Positions 8,885-15,838 of a stretch of 35,854 bases of DNA are shown here, one piece after another; position 1 is the stretch's first letter, and each line of letters opens with the position of its first letter. Origin of the DNA: a virus; the IMG/VR virus record IMGVR_UViG_3300044617_001092, positions 1-35,854 of that record; one strand, given 5' to 3'. The position numbers and the translations under genes were made by a program. Under the pieces are notes generated by a model. That model was not told the origin of the DNA and did no database searches. It saw nothing but the letters and a program-made list of their open reading frames with translations.

Positions 8885-9366
8885 GCACCACCCCGCGCTG
8901 GCTGGAGATCGCGCGCTCTTACGAGGGCGTGCGTGAAGTGCCCGGTGCGAAGCACAACAACATCATCCTCGGCTGGCTCAAGCGCCTGAAGGCGTGGTGG
9001 GCCGACGACGAAACGCCGTGGTGCGGTGTGTTCGTCGCCGAATGCATGAAGCAGGCCGGCTTCGACCTGCCGAAGACGTGGATGCGCGCGAAGTCGTGGA
9101 GCCTTTGGGGCGCCAACCTGCGCGCGTCGCATGTCGCGCCGGGGGCTATTCTTGTCTTCACCCGTAAGGGCGGAGGCCATGTTGGGTTCTACGTGGGCGA
9201 GAGCGCGTCGTTCTACTACGTCCTCGGCGGCAACCAGAACAACATGGTGAACGTGGCCAAGATCGCCAAGGCTCGCTGCACGGCTATTCGCTGGCCCAAG
9301 GGCGAGCCGGTCATTGGTGGTCCGGTTCACATGAAGGGTGGCATGGTGTCCACCAGCGAAGCGTAG
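8881..9366 (+). CDS. Endolysin-like cysteine peptidase/amidase (TIGR02594/CHAP-like)
   Basis: The 161-residue product looks like a single-domain NlpC/P60- or CHAP-type peptidoglycan hydrolase. The probable nucleophile is Cys48 in TPWCGVFVAECM. The probable general base is His100 in KGGGHVGFYVGE, with a polar GGNQNN stretch (about 116-121) that could hold the third residue. These patterns match the TIGR02594 family widely found in phages of Gram-negative bacteria. It would cut peptide or amide bonds in the cell wall after the holin opens the inner membrane. No signal peptide or membrane anchor was seen, so it needs holin for export. Four-base ATGA overlap with the gene before it and a holin 9 nt after it make this the core of the lysis cassette. 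Confidence 0.85.
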   Translation: MSTTPRWLEIARSYEGVREVPGAKHNNIILGWLKRLKAWWADDETPWCGVFVAECMKQAGFDLPKTWMRAKSWSLWGANLRASHVAPGAILVFTRKGGGHVGFYVGESASFYYVLGGNQNNMVNVAKIAKARCTAIRWPKGEPVIGGPVHMKGGMVSTSEA

Positions 9367-9375
9367 GAGATGACT

Positions 9376-9552
9376 ATGAACTTTGTGCACTGGCTTCTGG
9401 CTCGACTGAAGGAGCCGAGTACCTATGCAGGCTTCGCCGGCCTCGCGCTGGCGGTTGGCCTGTCGGACGTGCAGTGGGCGGCCATCTCCACGGCGGTCGC
9501 TGGTCTGGCAGGGGTCGCCGCTGTGTTCCTGTCCGAGACGCCCAAGGCGTGA
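9376..9552 (+). CDS. Holin, small two-segment membrane protein
   Basis: The 58-residue product has two likely membrane segments (about residues 16-30 and 34-53), a positively charged N-terminal helix (HWLLARLKEP) and a short polar end. It lies directly between endolysin and spanin genes, the usual place of a holin that sets the timing of lysis. ATG 9376 is preferred to ATG 9370: the sequence AGGAG (9365-9369) abuts 9370 but sits 6 nt before 9376. A dual-start arrangement, as in some known holins, cannot be excluded because both starts are in frame and differ by two residues. The stop overlaps the next gene as GTGA. Confidence 0.75.
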   Translation: MNFVHWLLARLKEPSTYAGFAGLALAVGLSDVQWAAISTAVAGLAGVAAVFLSETPKA

Positions 9553-9767
9553 TCAAACTTCTGTCGTCCCTGTTGTCGTTGCTGGACCGCCTCTGGGCGG
9601 CGTGGGATCAATCCAAGTACCGGCAGCAGGGGCGGCAAGAAGCGCAGAAGGAAGCGGCCGATGAAGTCCAACGGCAACTTGATCTGGCGGAACACGCTGC
9701 TCGGCTTGACGATCTTGAGCGTAACGAGCGCCTGCGCGCACGTTTCGACGACGCCGCCGGCGACTAA
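9549..9767 (+). CDS. Rz: Inner-membrane spanin (Rz-like)
   Basis: The 72-residue product starts at GTG 9549, which overlaps the holin stop (GTGA). An N-terminal hydrophobic helix (LLSSLLSLLDRLWAAW, about residues 4-19) is followed by a long charged helix rich in Gln, Arg, Glu and Ala that should form a periplasmic coiled coil. This is the design of an i-spanin, which joins an outer-membrane lipoprotein to fuse both membranes at the end of lysis. The identification rests on this layout plus the lipoprotein gene that begins inside it. The longer open frame from 9474 would overlap the holin heavily and is rejected as the start. Confidence 0.8.
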   Translation: MIKLLSSLLSLLDRLWAAWDQSKYRQQGRQEAQKEAADEVQRQLDLAEHAARLDDLERNERLRARFDDAAGD

Positions 9768-9918
9768 CTCTTACTGCCTGCTGGCAAATCCCATTCGCTA
9801 CGATAGCCGGATCGACCGGCCGGCGACGGTGGCGCAGATTGAGCAGCATAATTCGGTGTGGGCGTGCCTGTGCGGCTCGCCTCCAGACTGCCCTTCCAGC
9901 GCTCCAGATACCAAATAG
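9661..9918 (+). CDS. Rz1: Outer-membrane spanin lipoprotein (Rz1-like), embedded in Rz
   Basis: The 85-residue product starts inside the Rz gene in another frame, the classic Rz/Rz1 arrangement, and extends 151 nt beyond it. A signal peptide (LLGLTILSVTSAC) ends at a lipobox-type cysteine, Cys25. The mature part carries the pattern CLLANPIRYD, then ATVAQIEQHNSVWACLC, which is typical of Rz1-type o-spanins in phages of Gram-negative bacteria. It would be lipid-anchored in the outer membrane and pair with Rz. A purine-rich AAGGAAG lies just before ATG 9661. The last 155 bases overlap the oppositely oriented DUF3310 gene. Confidence 0.8.
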   Translation: MKSNGNLIWRNTLLGLTILSVTSACAHVSTTPPATNSYCLLANPIRYDSRIDRPATVAQIEQHNSVWACLCGSPPDCPSSAPDTK

Positions 9919-10135
9919 CCTTGCCGACCTCCTGCGCCGTGGCGTCCTTGTGCCCGGCGCGGCTTAGGTACTTCAACGCATTCCCGCGGCAATAGCCGGC
10001 AAACTCTTCCGGCGTCAGCTTGGCCTGAATGTAGTCGATGGCTTCAATGCCGCCGGTCTGATAGTGCGGCGGGCTGTTGACCATGTCAGCATCCGCGAAA
10101 CGCACTTCCGGCCGCAAGTTGATCGTGTCCGTCAC
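9764..10135 (-). CDS. DUF3310 protein
   Basis: Residues about 18-80 match the DUF3310 pattern: VNSPPHYQTGGIEAIDYIQA, then GYCRGNALKYLSRAG, then VGKAIWYLERW. The family is common in phage replication and nucleotide-metabolism regions but has no proven activity. Here it has an unusual tail of about 43 residues, low in predicted order (TGTPTPNYAAQSAPPSPAG). That tail is encoded opposite the Rz1 gene, and the TAG stop overlaps the Rz stop on the other strand. The start overlaps the upstream 63-residue gene by 4 nt (ATGA), so it belongs to the leftward nuclease-helicase operon. Confidence 0.8.
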   Translation of the reverse strand: MTDTINLRPEVRFADADMVNSPPHYQTGGIEAIDYIQAKLTPEEFAGYCRGNALKYLSRAGHKDATAQEVGKAIWYLERWKGSLEASRTGTPTPNYAAQSAPPSPAGRSGYRSEWDLPAGSKS

Positions 10136-10323
10136 AACCCCATCCTTTCCACCAGTTCCTCCCGCTCACGCATCGTCCGCAGCTTCGACAGCCGCTGGTG
10201 CAGCCGCTTGGCGATGGCGACGCGCTTGTGCTTGTTGATTTCGTCGTCGAGCATCCGCTCCAGCGTCGGCTCGTCATACTCGGGTAGCTTTACGGCAATC
10301 GTCTGCCACGGCACCTTAGCCAT
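10132..10323 (-). CDS. Small charged protein in the helicase operon
   Basis: The 63-residue product is helical and highly charged (LERMLDDEINKHKRVAIAKR, then LSKLRTMREREELVERMG). It has no membrane segment or cysteine motif and is not recognised. It overlaps the helicase stop by 8 nt at its start and the DUF3310 start by 4 nt at its end, so it is translated within the leftward operon. A helper or regulator of the replication proteins is possible on location alone. Confidence 0.65.
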   Translation of the reverse strand: MAKVPWQTIAVKLPEYDEPTLERMLDDEINKHKRVAIAKRLHQRLSKLRTMREREELVERMGL

Positions 10324-11632
10324 TCTTCAGTTCCTCTAGTGCTACGTCTGACACGGCGCGCTTGTCGTGCAGCGCCGCCCAGATGCGTTCGTCGATGGTG
10401 TTGTCCGTCAGCATGACGTAGACCCAAACGTCGCGCGTCTGCCCACTGCGGTGCAGGCGCCCAACGGTTTGTTCGTAAAGTTCTAGCGACCACGGCAGCG
10501 ACAGGAACACCATGTGGCAGCCGCCGTGCTGGAGGTTGAGGCCGTGGCCGGCCGACTTGGGGTGAACCAACAGCAACTCGACCTCGCCGCGGTTCCAGCG
10601 TTCGATCACGCCGTCGTCGTCCATCGTCTGCGCGTGCGGGAAGCGGCGCTTGAGTTCGGCCAGTTCCTCAAGGTAGCTGTAGGCGACGATGGTGTTCGCC
10701 CGCTGGTTCTCGGCCAGCAGTTCTTCCAGCCGGTCGAACTTGTGGCTGCTGAACCAGATCGACTCCTGCGCCGCGCCGCGGTTGTAGGCAAAGCCGCTGG
10801 CCATCTGCTGTAGCTTGCTCGTCACGGCCCCGGCGTTCTGGGCGATGATGCGTTCTTCGCCGAAGCGCGTCACGTATTCCCGCTTCATCTCGTCGTAGGG
10901 CGTGCGGTCGGCCAGCGCCGTGCGCACCTCGTTGACGTGGCACGGCGGCAGCTTGTCCTTGTACTCGCCCGGCTCCAGCACATAGGTCGCCGGGCGGATG
11001 CGCTCCATCACCTGCTCCAGCGCGCCGTGGGCAGGCACCCACTGGCCGAAGTCGCGGTTGATGCAGATGAAGTATTGCTGCATGAAGGCGCCCTTGGCGC
11101 GGCCCAGCAGCGTCTGATCGACGATCTTGCACTGGCCGAACACGTCCTCAAGGCCGTTCGACGTGAACGACCCGGTCAGTCCCCAGCGCACACGCACCGG
11201 CGCGATCAGCTTCTCCAGCGCCTTGAAGCGCTTGCCGCCGGGGTTCTTCAGGCGTGTGAGTTCGTCAAAGACGATCCCGTCGAAAGCGGACAGGTCGGAC
11301 AGGGTCTGAAGGTTATCGTAATTCGTGACGATAACCTGAGCGTCGCTGTTCCAAGCTGCGGTACGCTCGGTGGGGGTTCCGACTGCAACTCGCAGAGTAA
11401 CTCCCGCAGCCCACTTGGGCTGCTCGACAGGCCATACGTCGGTGCACACACGCTTTGGCGCAAGCACGAGCCACCGCTTGACATGTCCGTCATCAAGCAT
11501 CGCCTTCATAGCTGTCAGGGTGATGGCCGTCTTGCCCGCGCCGACCGGCGCGAGGATCATGGCGCGGTCCCGCTCGTACAGGAAGTCGGCCGCGTCCTCT
11601 TGGTAGGGTCTCAGGCGAAGCGGCTGCACCAT
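10316..11632 (-). CDS. SNF2/DEAD-like superfamily 2 helicase
   Basis: The 438-residue product starts with a Q-like motif, LRLRPYQEDA. It has Walker A APVGAGKT (residues 28-35), a Walker B/DEAD-type box VFDELTRLKN (121-130), a motif III-like LTGSFTSNG, and the C-terminal motif VI QTVGRLHRSGQ (388-398). The arrangement fits the SNF2-like helicases that accompany VRR-NUC nucleases and family A polymerases in many phages, with ATP-driven DNA remodelling during replication or recombination. ATG 11632 is chosen because the frame upstream (to 11755) is the shadow of VRR-NUC; the two genes overlap by 22 nt. Translation from the VRR-NUC message is therefore likely coupled. Confidence 0.9.
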   Translation of the reverse strand: MVQPLRLRPYQEDAADFLYERDRAMILAPVGAGKTAITLTAMKAMLDDGHVKRWLVLAPKRVCTDVWPVEQPKWAAGVTLRVAVGTPTERTAAWNSDAQVIVTNYDNLQTLSDLSAFDGIVFDELTRLKNPGGKRFKALEKLIAPVRVRWGLTGSFTSNGLEDVFGQCKIVDQTLLGRAKGAFMQQYFICINRDFGQWVPAHGALEQVMERIRPATYVLEPGEYKDKLPPCHVNEVRTALADRTPYDEMKREYVTRFGEERIIAQNAGAVTSKLQQMASGFAYNRGAAQESIWFSSHKFDRLEELLAENQRANTIVAYSYLEELAELKRRFPHAQTMDDDGVIERWNRGEVELLLVHPKSAGHGLNLQHGGCHMVFLSLPWSLELYEQTVGRLHRSGQTRDVWVYVMLTDNTIDERIWAALHDKRAVSDVALEELKNG

Positions 11633-11886
11633 TCGTCCACCTGTTCCTTCGACCACAGGCAGGCGTAGTGCTGCCGGGTGTGCGCCATCTCTTCGGCAAA
11701 GATTTCCTGCAAGGCAGACAGCCTGCCGCCGGGCTTCTTCAACTCCACGAACCACGCCTCGCCGTTCGGCATACAGGCGATGCGGTCAGCGACGCCCCGC
11801 TGGCTCACGCTGCGGAACTTGTAGGCGTAACCGCCCAGCGCCTTCACGCGCTTCACAAAATAGGTCTCGATTTCCTTTTCGGTCAT
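11611..11886 (-). CDS. VRR-NUC domain nuclease
   Basis: The 91-residue product is a stand-alone VRR-NUC domain. It contains RGVADRIACMP (Asp34), WFVELKKPGG (Glu48 and Lys50) and a following Gln60, the signature of the PD-(D/E)XK fold in this family. Such proteins cut branched DNA, such as Holliday junctions or flaps, and are usually encoded beside an SNF2-like helicase, as here. It is the first gene of the leftward operon. An AGGGG sequence lies 7 nt upstream of ATG 11886, and transcription would start in the divergent region 11887-11983. Confidence 0.9.
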   Translation of the reverse strand: MTEKEIETYFVKRVKALGGYAYKFRSVSQRGVADRIACMPNGEAWFVELKKPGGRLSALQEIFAEEMAHTRQHYACLWSKEQVDEWCSRFA

Positions 11887-11983
11887 GCGAGACCCCTATC
11901 CCAAAATTTTTTGTGTTTCAAGAGTTGACTCACTTTTTGTGTCGTGTAGTGTGGGCCTTCTAGACAGTAAAGTGAGGTACAGT
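11887..11983. promoter_or_regulatory. Divergent promoter/operator region between nuclease-helicase and replication operons
   Basis: This 97-base AT-rich gap separates divergent genes. On the + strand TTGACT (11925-11930) lies 16 nt before TAGTGT (11947-11952), a sigma70-like promoter for the replication operon. The -35 sits in the palindrome GAGTTGACTC (11922-11931). A direct repeat TTTTTGTGT occurs at 11908-11916 and 11934-11942, 26 bp apart, and could bind a regulator. On the - strand TTGAAA followed 17 nt later by TAGGGG is a weak candidate. GAGG (11974-11977) is the ribosome site for the + gene. Confidence 0.6.
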
Positions 11984-13105
11984 ATGCAGCACAGTAGGAT
12001 CGTCGGCGGTTCGACCGCCAAGCGCGTCATCAATTGCCCCGGCAGCGTGGCGCTGGTGGACAAGATGCCGCCGCAACCCAGCAGCAGCTACGCCGACGAA
12101 GGCACGCTGCTGCACGACGCCATCGCAGACGTGTTGGACGCCAAGGGCACAATCGAAAGCTATATCGGCCGCAAGCACAACGACGTTGTCCTGACCGAAG
12201 ACCTGATCGACGCCAAGCTGCGCCCGGCGCTGGCGGCGCTCGACCAGATCGACCCCGATAGCGTGATGGAGTTCATGGTCGAGAGCCGTGTCGGCTTCGG
12301 CGATCTCTTGCCCGACGTGTTCGGCTCGACCGATATGCTGGGCCGCATCGAAAACCGCGCCATCGTGCTGGACTGGAAGTTCGGCGACGGCGTGCCGGTC
12401 GGCGTCGAAGAGAACCCGCAACTGTTGTTCTACGCCGCGGCGGCCATGCGGACGCCCGCGACCAAGTGGGTGTTCGAGGGCGTTGACGAAGTCGAACTGG
12501 TGATTGTCCAGCCGCCGAGCGTCAAGCGCTGGGTAACGACGCCGAAGCGCGTCAAGGCGTTCGAGACAGAACTGGTGGCGGCTGTCAAGACCGCTCTCAA
12601 GCCTGACGCGCCGCTGGCGGTGGGCGACCACTGCCGCTGGTGCGCCGCCAAGCCGATCTGCCCGCTGATGACGGGCGCGGTGGACCGTATGGTCAAGGCC
12701 AAGCTGGAGGCGCTCCCGCATGAGCAGATCGCCCGCTATCTCGACATGGTGCCGACCGTCGAGTCCTTCATCAAGGACTTGCAGCAGTTGGCGCACGGGC
12801 TGCTGGAGGAAGGCCAGCCGGTGCCCGGCTACAAGCTGGTGCCCAAGCGCGCGACGCGCCAGTGGGTCAATGAGGACAAGGCCGTGGCGTTCCTGACGAG
12901 CGCCGGCGTTGAGGCGTGGGCCGAGCCGAAGGCGCTGTCGCCGGCGCAGGCCGAGAAGGCGCTCAAGAAGGCCAAGATAGAATTGCCGGATGACCTCGTA
13001 GTCTCCGTCTCCACAGGTAACACGTTGGCGCCCGAGAGCGATCCGAGGCCGGCGGTGTTGCAGATCGGTCAGATGCTGTCGAAGGCTATGGCTAAAATCC
13101 AGTAA
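11984..13105 (+). CDS. DUF2800 protein, Cas4/RecB-like exonuclease
   Basis: The 373-residue product has the DUF2800 hallmarks: SRIVGGSTAKRVINCPGS near the start, a YADEGTLLHDAIADVL helix with its His, and the PD-(D/E)XK core FGSTDMLGR, then IVLDWKFGDG, then ENPQLLFYAAA. Four cysteines, Cys18 in NCPGS and Cys217, Cys220 and Cys226 in HCRWCAAKPICP, are placed as in Cas4 and AddB nucleases that hold an iron-sulphur cluster. A role in DNA end resection or recombination is likely. ATG 11984 is chosen because GAGG sits 6 nt upstream; the frame open from 11885 crosses the promoter region. It is first in the rightward replication operon. Confidence 0.85.
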   Translation: MQHSRIVGGSTAKRVINCPGSVALVDKMPPQPSSSYADEGTLLHDAIADVLDAKGTIESYIGRKHNDVVLTEDLIDAKLRPALAALDQIDPDSVMEFMVESRVGFGDLLPDVFGSTDMLGRIENRAIVLDWKFGDGVPVGVEENPQLLFYAAAAMRTPATKWVFEGVDEVELVIVQPPSVKRWVTTPKRVKAFETELVAAVKTALKPDAPLAVGDHCRWCAAKPICPLMTGAVDRMVKAKLEALPHEQIARYLDMVPTVESFIKDLQQLAHGLLEEGQPVPGYKLVPKRATRQWVNEDKAVAFLTSAGVEAWAEPKALSPAQAEKALKKAKIELPDDLVVSVSTGNTLAPESDPRPAVLQIGQMLSKAMAKIQ

Positions 13106-13123
13106 GAAGAAAGGTACAGTACA

Positions 13124-13789
13124 ATGAATGATGTCGTGAAGTTTGGCGGGTCGAACCTGCCGTCGGTCAAGTCGCTGTCGTCGGCGCTGCGTTCGGTTGC
13201 GGCCGACGTGGGCGTGGGCGCAGGCGGTATGGTCATCCTCAAGATGGACAAGACCGGCCACTGGGTGTTCGGCGCGGATCAAACCGAAGTCGAAGATGAT
13301 AGCATCTGGGCCGTCAATCCCTTCTCGTTCGTCCACGGCTATATCTGCTGGGGCGAAGGCGAAGTGCTGGGCGAAAAGATGGTCGGCGTTGCCGAGCCGC
13401 TGCCTGAGTTGGAGCCGGCGCCGGCTGCATCGAAGCGCGGCTGGGAGATGCAGGTCGGCATGACGCTGGCGTGCACCAACGGCGAAGACGAAGGGATGCA
13501 GGCGCGTTATTCGGCCACATCCGTCGGCGGTAAGAAGGCCGTGCAGGCTCTTGCCGTTGCCATCGCCGAACAGGTGGACAAGGACCAAGACCATCCCGTG
13601 CCGCTGGTGCGTCTCAAGAAGGAGCATTACCAGCACAAGTCCTATGGCCGCATCTTTACGCCCGTGTTCGAGGTCGTGAAGTGGGTGGGACTTGACGCCG
13701 AGTCCGTTGCGGACGAAGCTGACCCTGCTGTCGAAGACGAAGTGGCTGCGGACGAGGCACCGCGCCGTCGTCGCCGCGCGACAGTCTAA
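13124..13789 (+). CDS. Conserved replication-operon protein, possible ssDNA-binding protein
   Basis: The 221-residue product follows DUF2800 and precedes DNA polymerase, a place often taken by a single-stranded DNA-binding protein. It has a Ser-rich N-terminus (SNLPSVKSLSSALRS), a compact aromatic and Gly region (TGHWVFGADQTEVEDDSIWA, then FVHGYICWGEGE), a basic middle (RLKKEHYQHKSYGR), and an acidic tail (about 195-213) ending in RRRRRATV. An acidic tail is common in SSB proteins, but the basic end is unusual. No firm family is claimed. Its leader contains AGGTACAGTA (13112-13121), the same 10-mer found at the start of the DUF2800 gene. Confidence 0.6.
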   Translation: MNDVVKFGGSNLPSVKSLSSALRSVAADVGVGAGGMVILKMDKTGHWVFGADQTEVEDDSIWAVNPFSFVHGYICWGEGEVLGEKMVGVAEPLPELEPAPAASKRGWEMQVGMTLACTNGEDEGMQARYSATSVGGKKAVQALAVAIAEQVDKDQDHPVPLVRLKKEHYQHKSYGRIFTPVFEVVKWVGLDAESVADEADPAVEDEVAADEAPRRRRRATV

Positions 13790-13801
13790 GGGGGCGCGAA
13801 A

Positions 13802-13833
13802 GCCGGGGGCAGTCTTTCCCTTCTGCCCCCGGC
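13802..13833. promoter_or_regulatory. Strong GC stem-loop before the DNA polymerase gene
   Basis: GCCGGGGGCAG (13802-13812) pairs perfectly with CTGCCCCCGGC (13823-13833) around a 10-nt loop. There is no T-run after it, so it is not a standard terminator. It fills most of the 53-base gap before the polymerase gene and may slow transcription, act as an RNA processing site, or limit polymerase translation. Confidence 0.6.
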
Positions 13834-13842
13834 GAGTAGCGG

Positions 13843-15825
13843 ATGAGTGAGGCATCCGTGGCTATTCTTTGGATCGATTTCGAGACGCGCAGCCGGTGCA
13901 ATCTGCCTGAGCGCGGCGTCTACAACTACGCGATGGACCTGAGCACCGAGGTGCTGTGTATGTCCTACGCGTTCGACGACGGCGAGGTGCGGACGTGGCT
14001 CCCTAGCGAGCCTTTCCCGCAGGACGTGGCCAAGCACAAGGGCCAGATACGCGCGCACAACGCCGCGTTCGAGCGCCTGATCTTCTGGTATGTGCTCCAG
14101 TGCGACTTTAAGCTGGAGCAGTTCTACTGCACCGCTGCGCAGGCCCGCGCCAACTGCGCGCCGGGCAGCCTAGAGGACGTGGGCCGCTTCGCTGGCGCAG
14201 GGATGCGCAAGGACCACCGCGGCAACCAACTCATTCGTCTGTTGTCCATCCCGCAGGCTGACGGGTCGTTCCGCGCGGACGAAGACCTGATGGCCGAGAT
14301 GGTCCAATACTGCGAACAGGATGTCCGCGCCATGCGCGCGATCAGTCAGGCACTGCGGGAGTTGTCGGCCGATGAGTTGCGAGACTATCATGTTAATGAG
14401 CGCATCAACGACCGCGGTGTCCTGCTTGATAAACCTCTGGCTCTGGCGGCGGTGCGTTACGCTGAACAAGAGGCTGTCGAGATACAAGACCTCGTTCGTG
14501 AAATTACTGAAGGCGAAATCACGTCGGTCCGCAGCCCGAAGATGCGCCAATGGGTTCTCGACCGCGTCGGCCCCCAAGCGCTAAGACTGGCCACGGTTCA
14601 CAAGGACGGCGAAGCCAAGCTATCTATCGACAAGAACGTGCGCGCCAACCTGCTGGCGCTGGCGGAGGAAAACGCGGATGAAGTCCCGGCGGAAGTGGCA
14701 GACGTTATCCAATGCGCAGACGACCTGTGGGCATCGTCTGTGGCGAAGTTCAGCCGTGCGGCGGCGCTGGCTGATGAGGAAGATAGCCGAGTTAGAGGTG
14801 CGTTCGTATTTGCAGGAGGCAGCGCTACTGGCCGTGCTTCATCATTTGGACTCCAAGTCCACAACTTCCCCCGCCGCTGCGCCGACGACCCTGCACTAGC
14901 CCGCGAGGCTATGGTGCGCGGCCATAAGGTCGTGCCTAAGTTCGGCCCCCGCGTGACGGACGTGCTGAAGGGTATGCTGCGCCCCGCGCTGATGGCTGCG
15001 CCGGGCAAGGTGCTGGTCGTGGCCGACTGGGCCGCCATCGAAGCGCGGGTGACGCCGTGGGCGTCGAACAGCCAGAGCGGCCGCGCCAAGCTGGACATCT
15101 TCGCCAAGGGCGAGGACGTTTACAAGCACAACGCCGCCGCGACCTTCCGCGTGCCCTACGCCGAGGTTGACAAGGATCAGCGCCAGATCGGCAAGGTGCA
15201 AGAGTTGGCGTGCGGCTTCGCCGGCGGCGTGGGTGCCTTCGCGTCGATGGGCCGCATCTACAACATCATCCTGTCCGAGAGCGAGAGCAAGCGCATGGTC
15301 GATGCGTGGCGCCGGGCGAACGGCTGGTCGGTGCCCTACTGGTCGAAGCTGGAGCATTCCTATCTGGCCGCCATGCGCAACCCCGGTCACGAGTTCACCG
15401 CCGGCCGGGTCACATATTTATTCGACAAACAGCATCTATGGTATGCCCTGCCGAGCGGACGTGTGCTATGTTATCCTTTCGCCTGCTTCAATGACGAGGG
15501 CGATCTGACCTACGCGAAGGCGTCGTGGAAGCCGTCAGCCGACGCGAAGGAATGGCCGCGCGCCCGTCTCTGGCGCGGTCTGGCCTGTGAGAACATTACG
15601 CAAGCCGTGGCCAACGACCTGTTGCGCCACACGCTGAAGCGGCTGGACGAGGAGGGGCTGGACGTGGTGCTTCATGTGCATGACGAAGTGGTGCTGGAAG
15701 TGCCCGAGGCGGACGCGGACGACGCGGCCGCACGGCTCGTGGAGATCATGTGTCAACCGCCGGAATGGGCCAAGGGGCTGCCGCTGAACGCGGAAGTCGC
15801 CACAATGGTCAGATATGGCAAGTGA
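13843..15825 (+). CDS. Family A DNA polymerase with 3'-5' exonuclease
   Basis: The 660-residue product contains both domains of a replicative phage Pol I. Exonuclease motifs are ILWIDFETRS (residues 8-17), IRAHNAAFERL (about 67-77) and YCEQDVRAM (about 155-164; DEDDy type). Polymerase motif A is VVADWAAIEAR (about 392-402), motif B is IGKVQELACGFAGG (about 449-462) and motif C is HVHDEVVLEVP (about 611-621). No 5'-3' exonuclease domain is present. The residue after Asp in motif A is Trp instead of the more usual Tyr. ATG 13843 has a weak ribosome site, while GTG 13858 has GAGG 5 nt upstream, so the true start may be 13858 (five residues shorter). Confidence 0.95.
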   Translation: MSEASVAILWIDFETRSRCNLPERGVYNYAMDLSTEVLCMSYAFDDGEVRTWLPSEPFPQDVAKHKGQIRAHNAAFERLIFWYVLQCDFKLEQFYCTAAQARANCAPGSLEDVGRFAGAGMRKDHRGNQLIRLLSIPQADGSFRADEDLMAEMVQYCEQDVRAMRAISQALRELSADELRDYHVNERINDRGVLLDKPLALAAVRYAEQEAVEIQDLVREITEGEITSVRSPKMRQWVLDRVGPQALRLATVHKDGEAKLSIDKNVRANLLALAEENADEVPAEVADVIQCADDLWASSVAKFSRAAALADEEDSRVRGAFVFAGGSATGRASSFGLQVHNFPRRCADDPALAREAMVRGHKVVPKFGPRVTDVLKGMLRPALMAAPGKVLVVADWAAIEARVTPWASNSQSGRAKLDIFAKGEDVYKHNAAATFRVPYAEVDKDQRQIGKVQELACGFAGGVGAFASMGRIYNIILSESESKRMVDAWRRANGWSVPYWSKLEHSYLAAMRNPGHEFTAGRVTYLFDKQHLWYALPSGRVLCYPFACFNDEGDLTYAKASWKPSADAKEWPRARLWRGLACENITQAVANDLLRHTLKRLDEEGLDVVLHVHDEVVLEVPEADADDAAARLVEIMCQPPEWAKGLPLNAEVATMVRYGK

Positions 15826-15838
15826 GAAGGGAAACGCG

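Noticed and set aside
9474-9767. 97-codon version of the Rz gene
   Set aside because: It would overlap most of the holin; GTG 9549 with GTGA coupling gives a standard i-spanin layout.
11960-13855. 631-codon open frame on the - strand
   Set aside because: It is the antisense shadow of DUF2800 and the next gene. Its composition (His/Arg/Leu/Asp-rich) is that of reversed GC-rich codons, and the + genes have clear motifs and ribosome sites.
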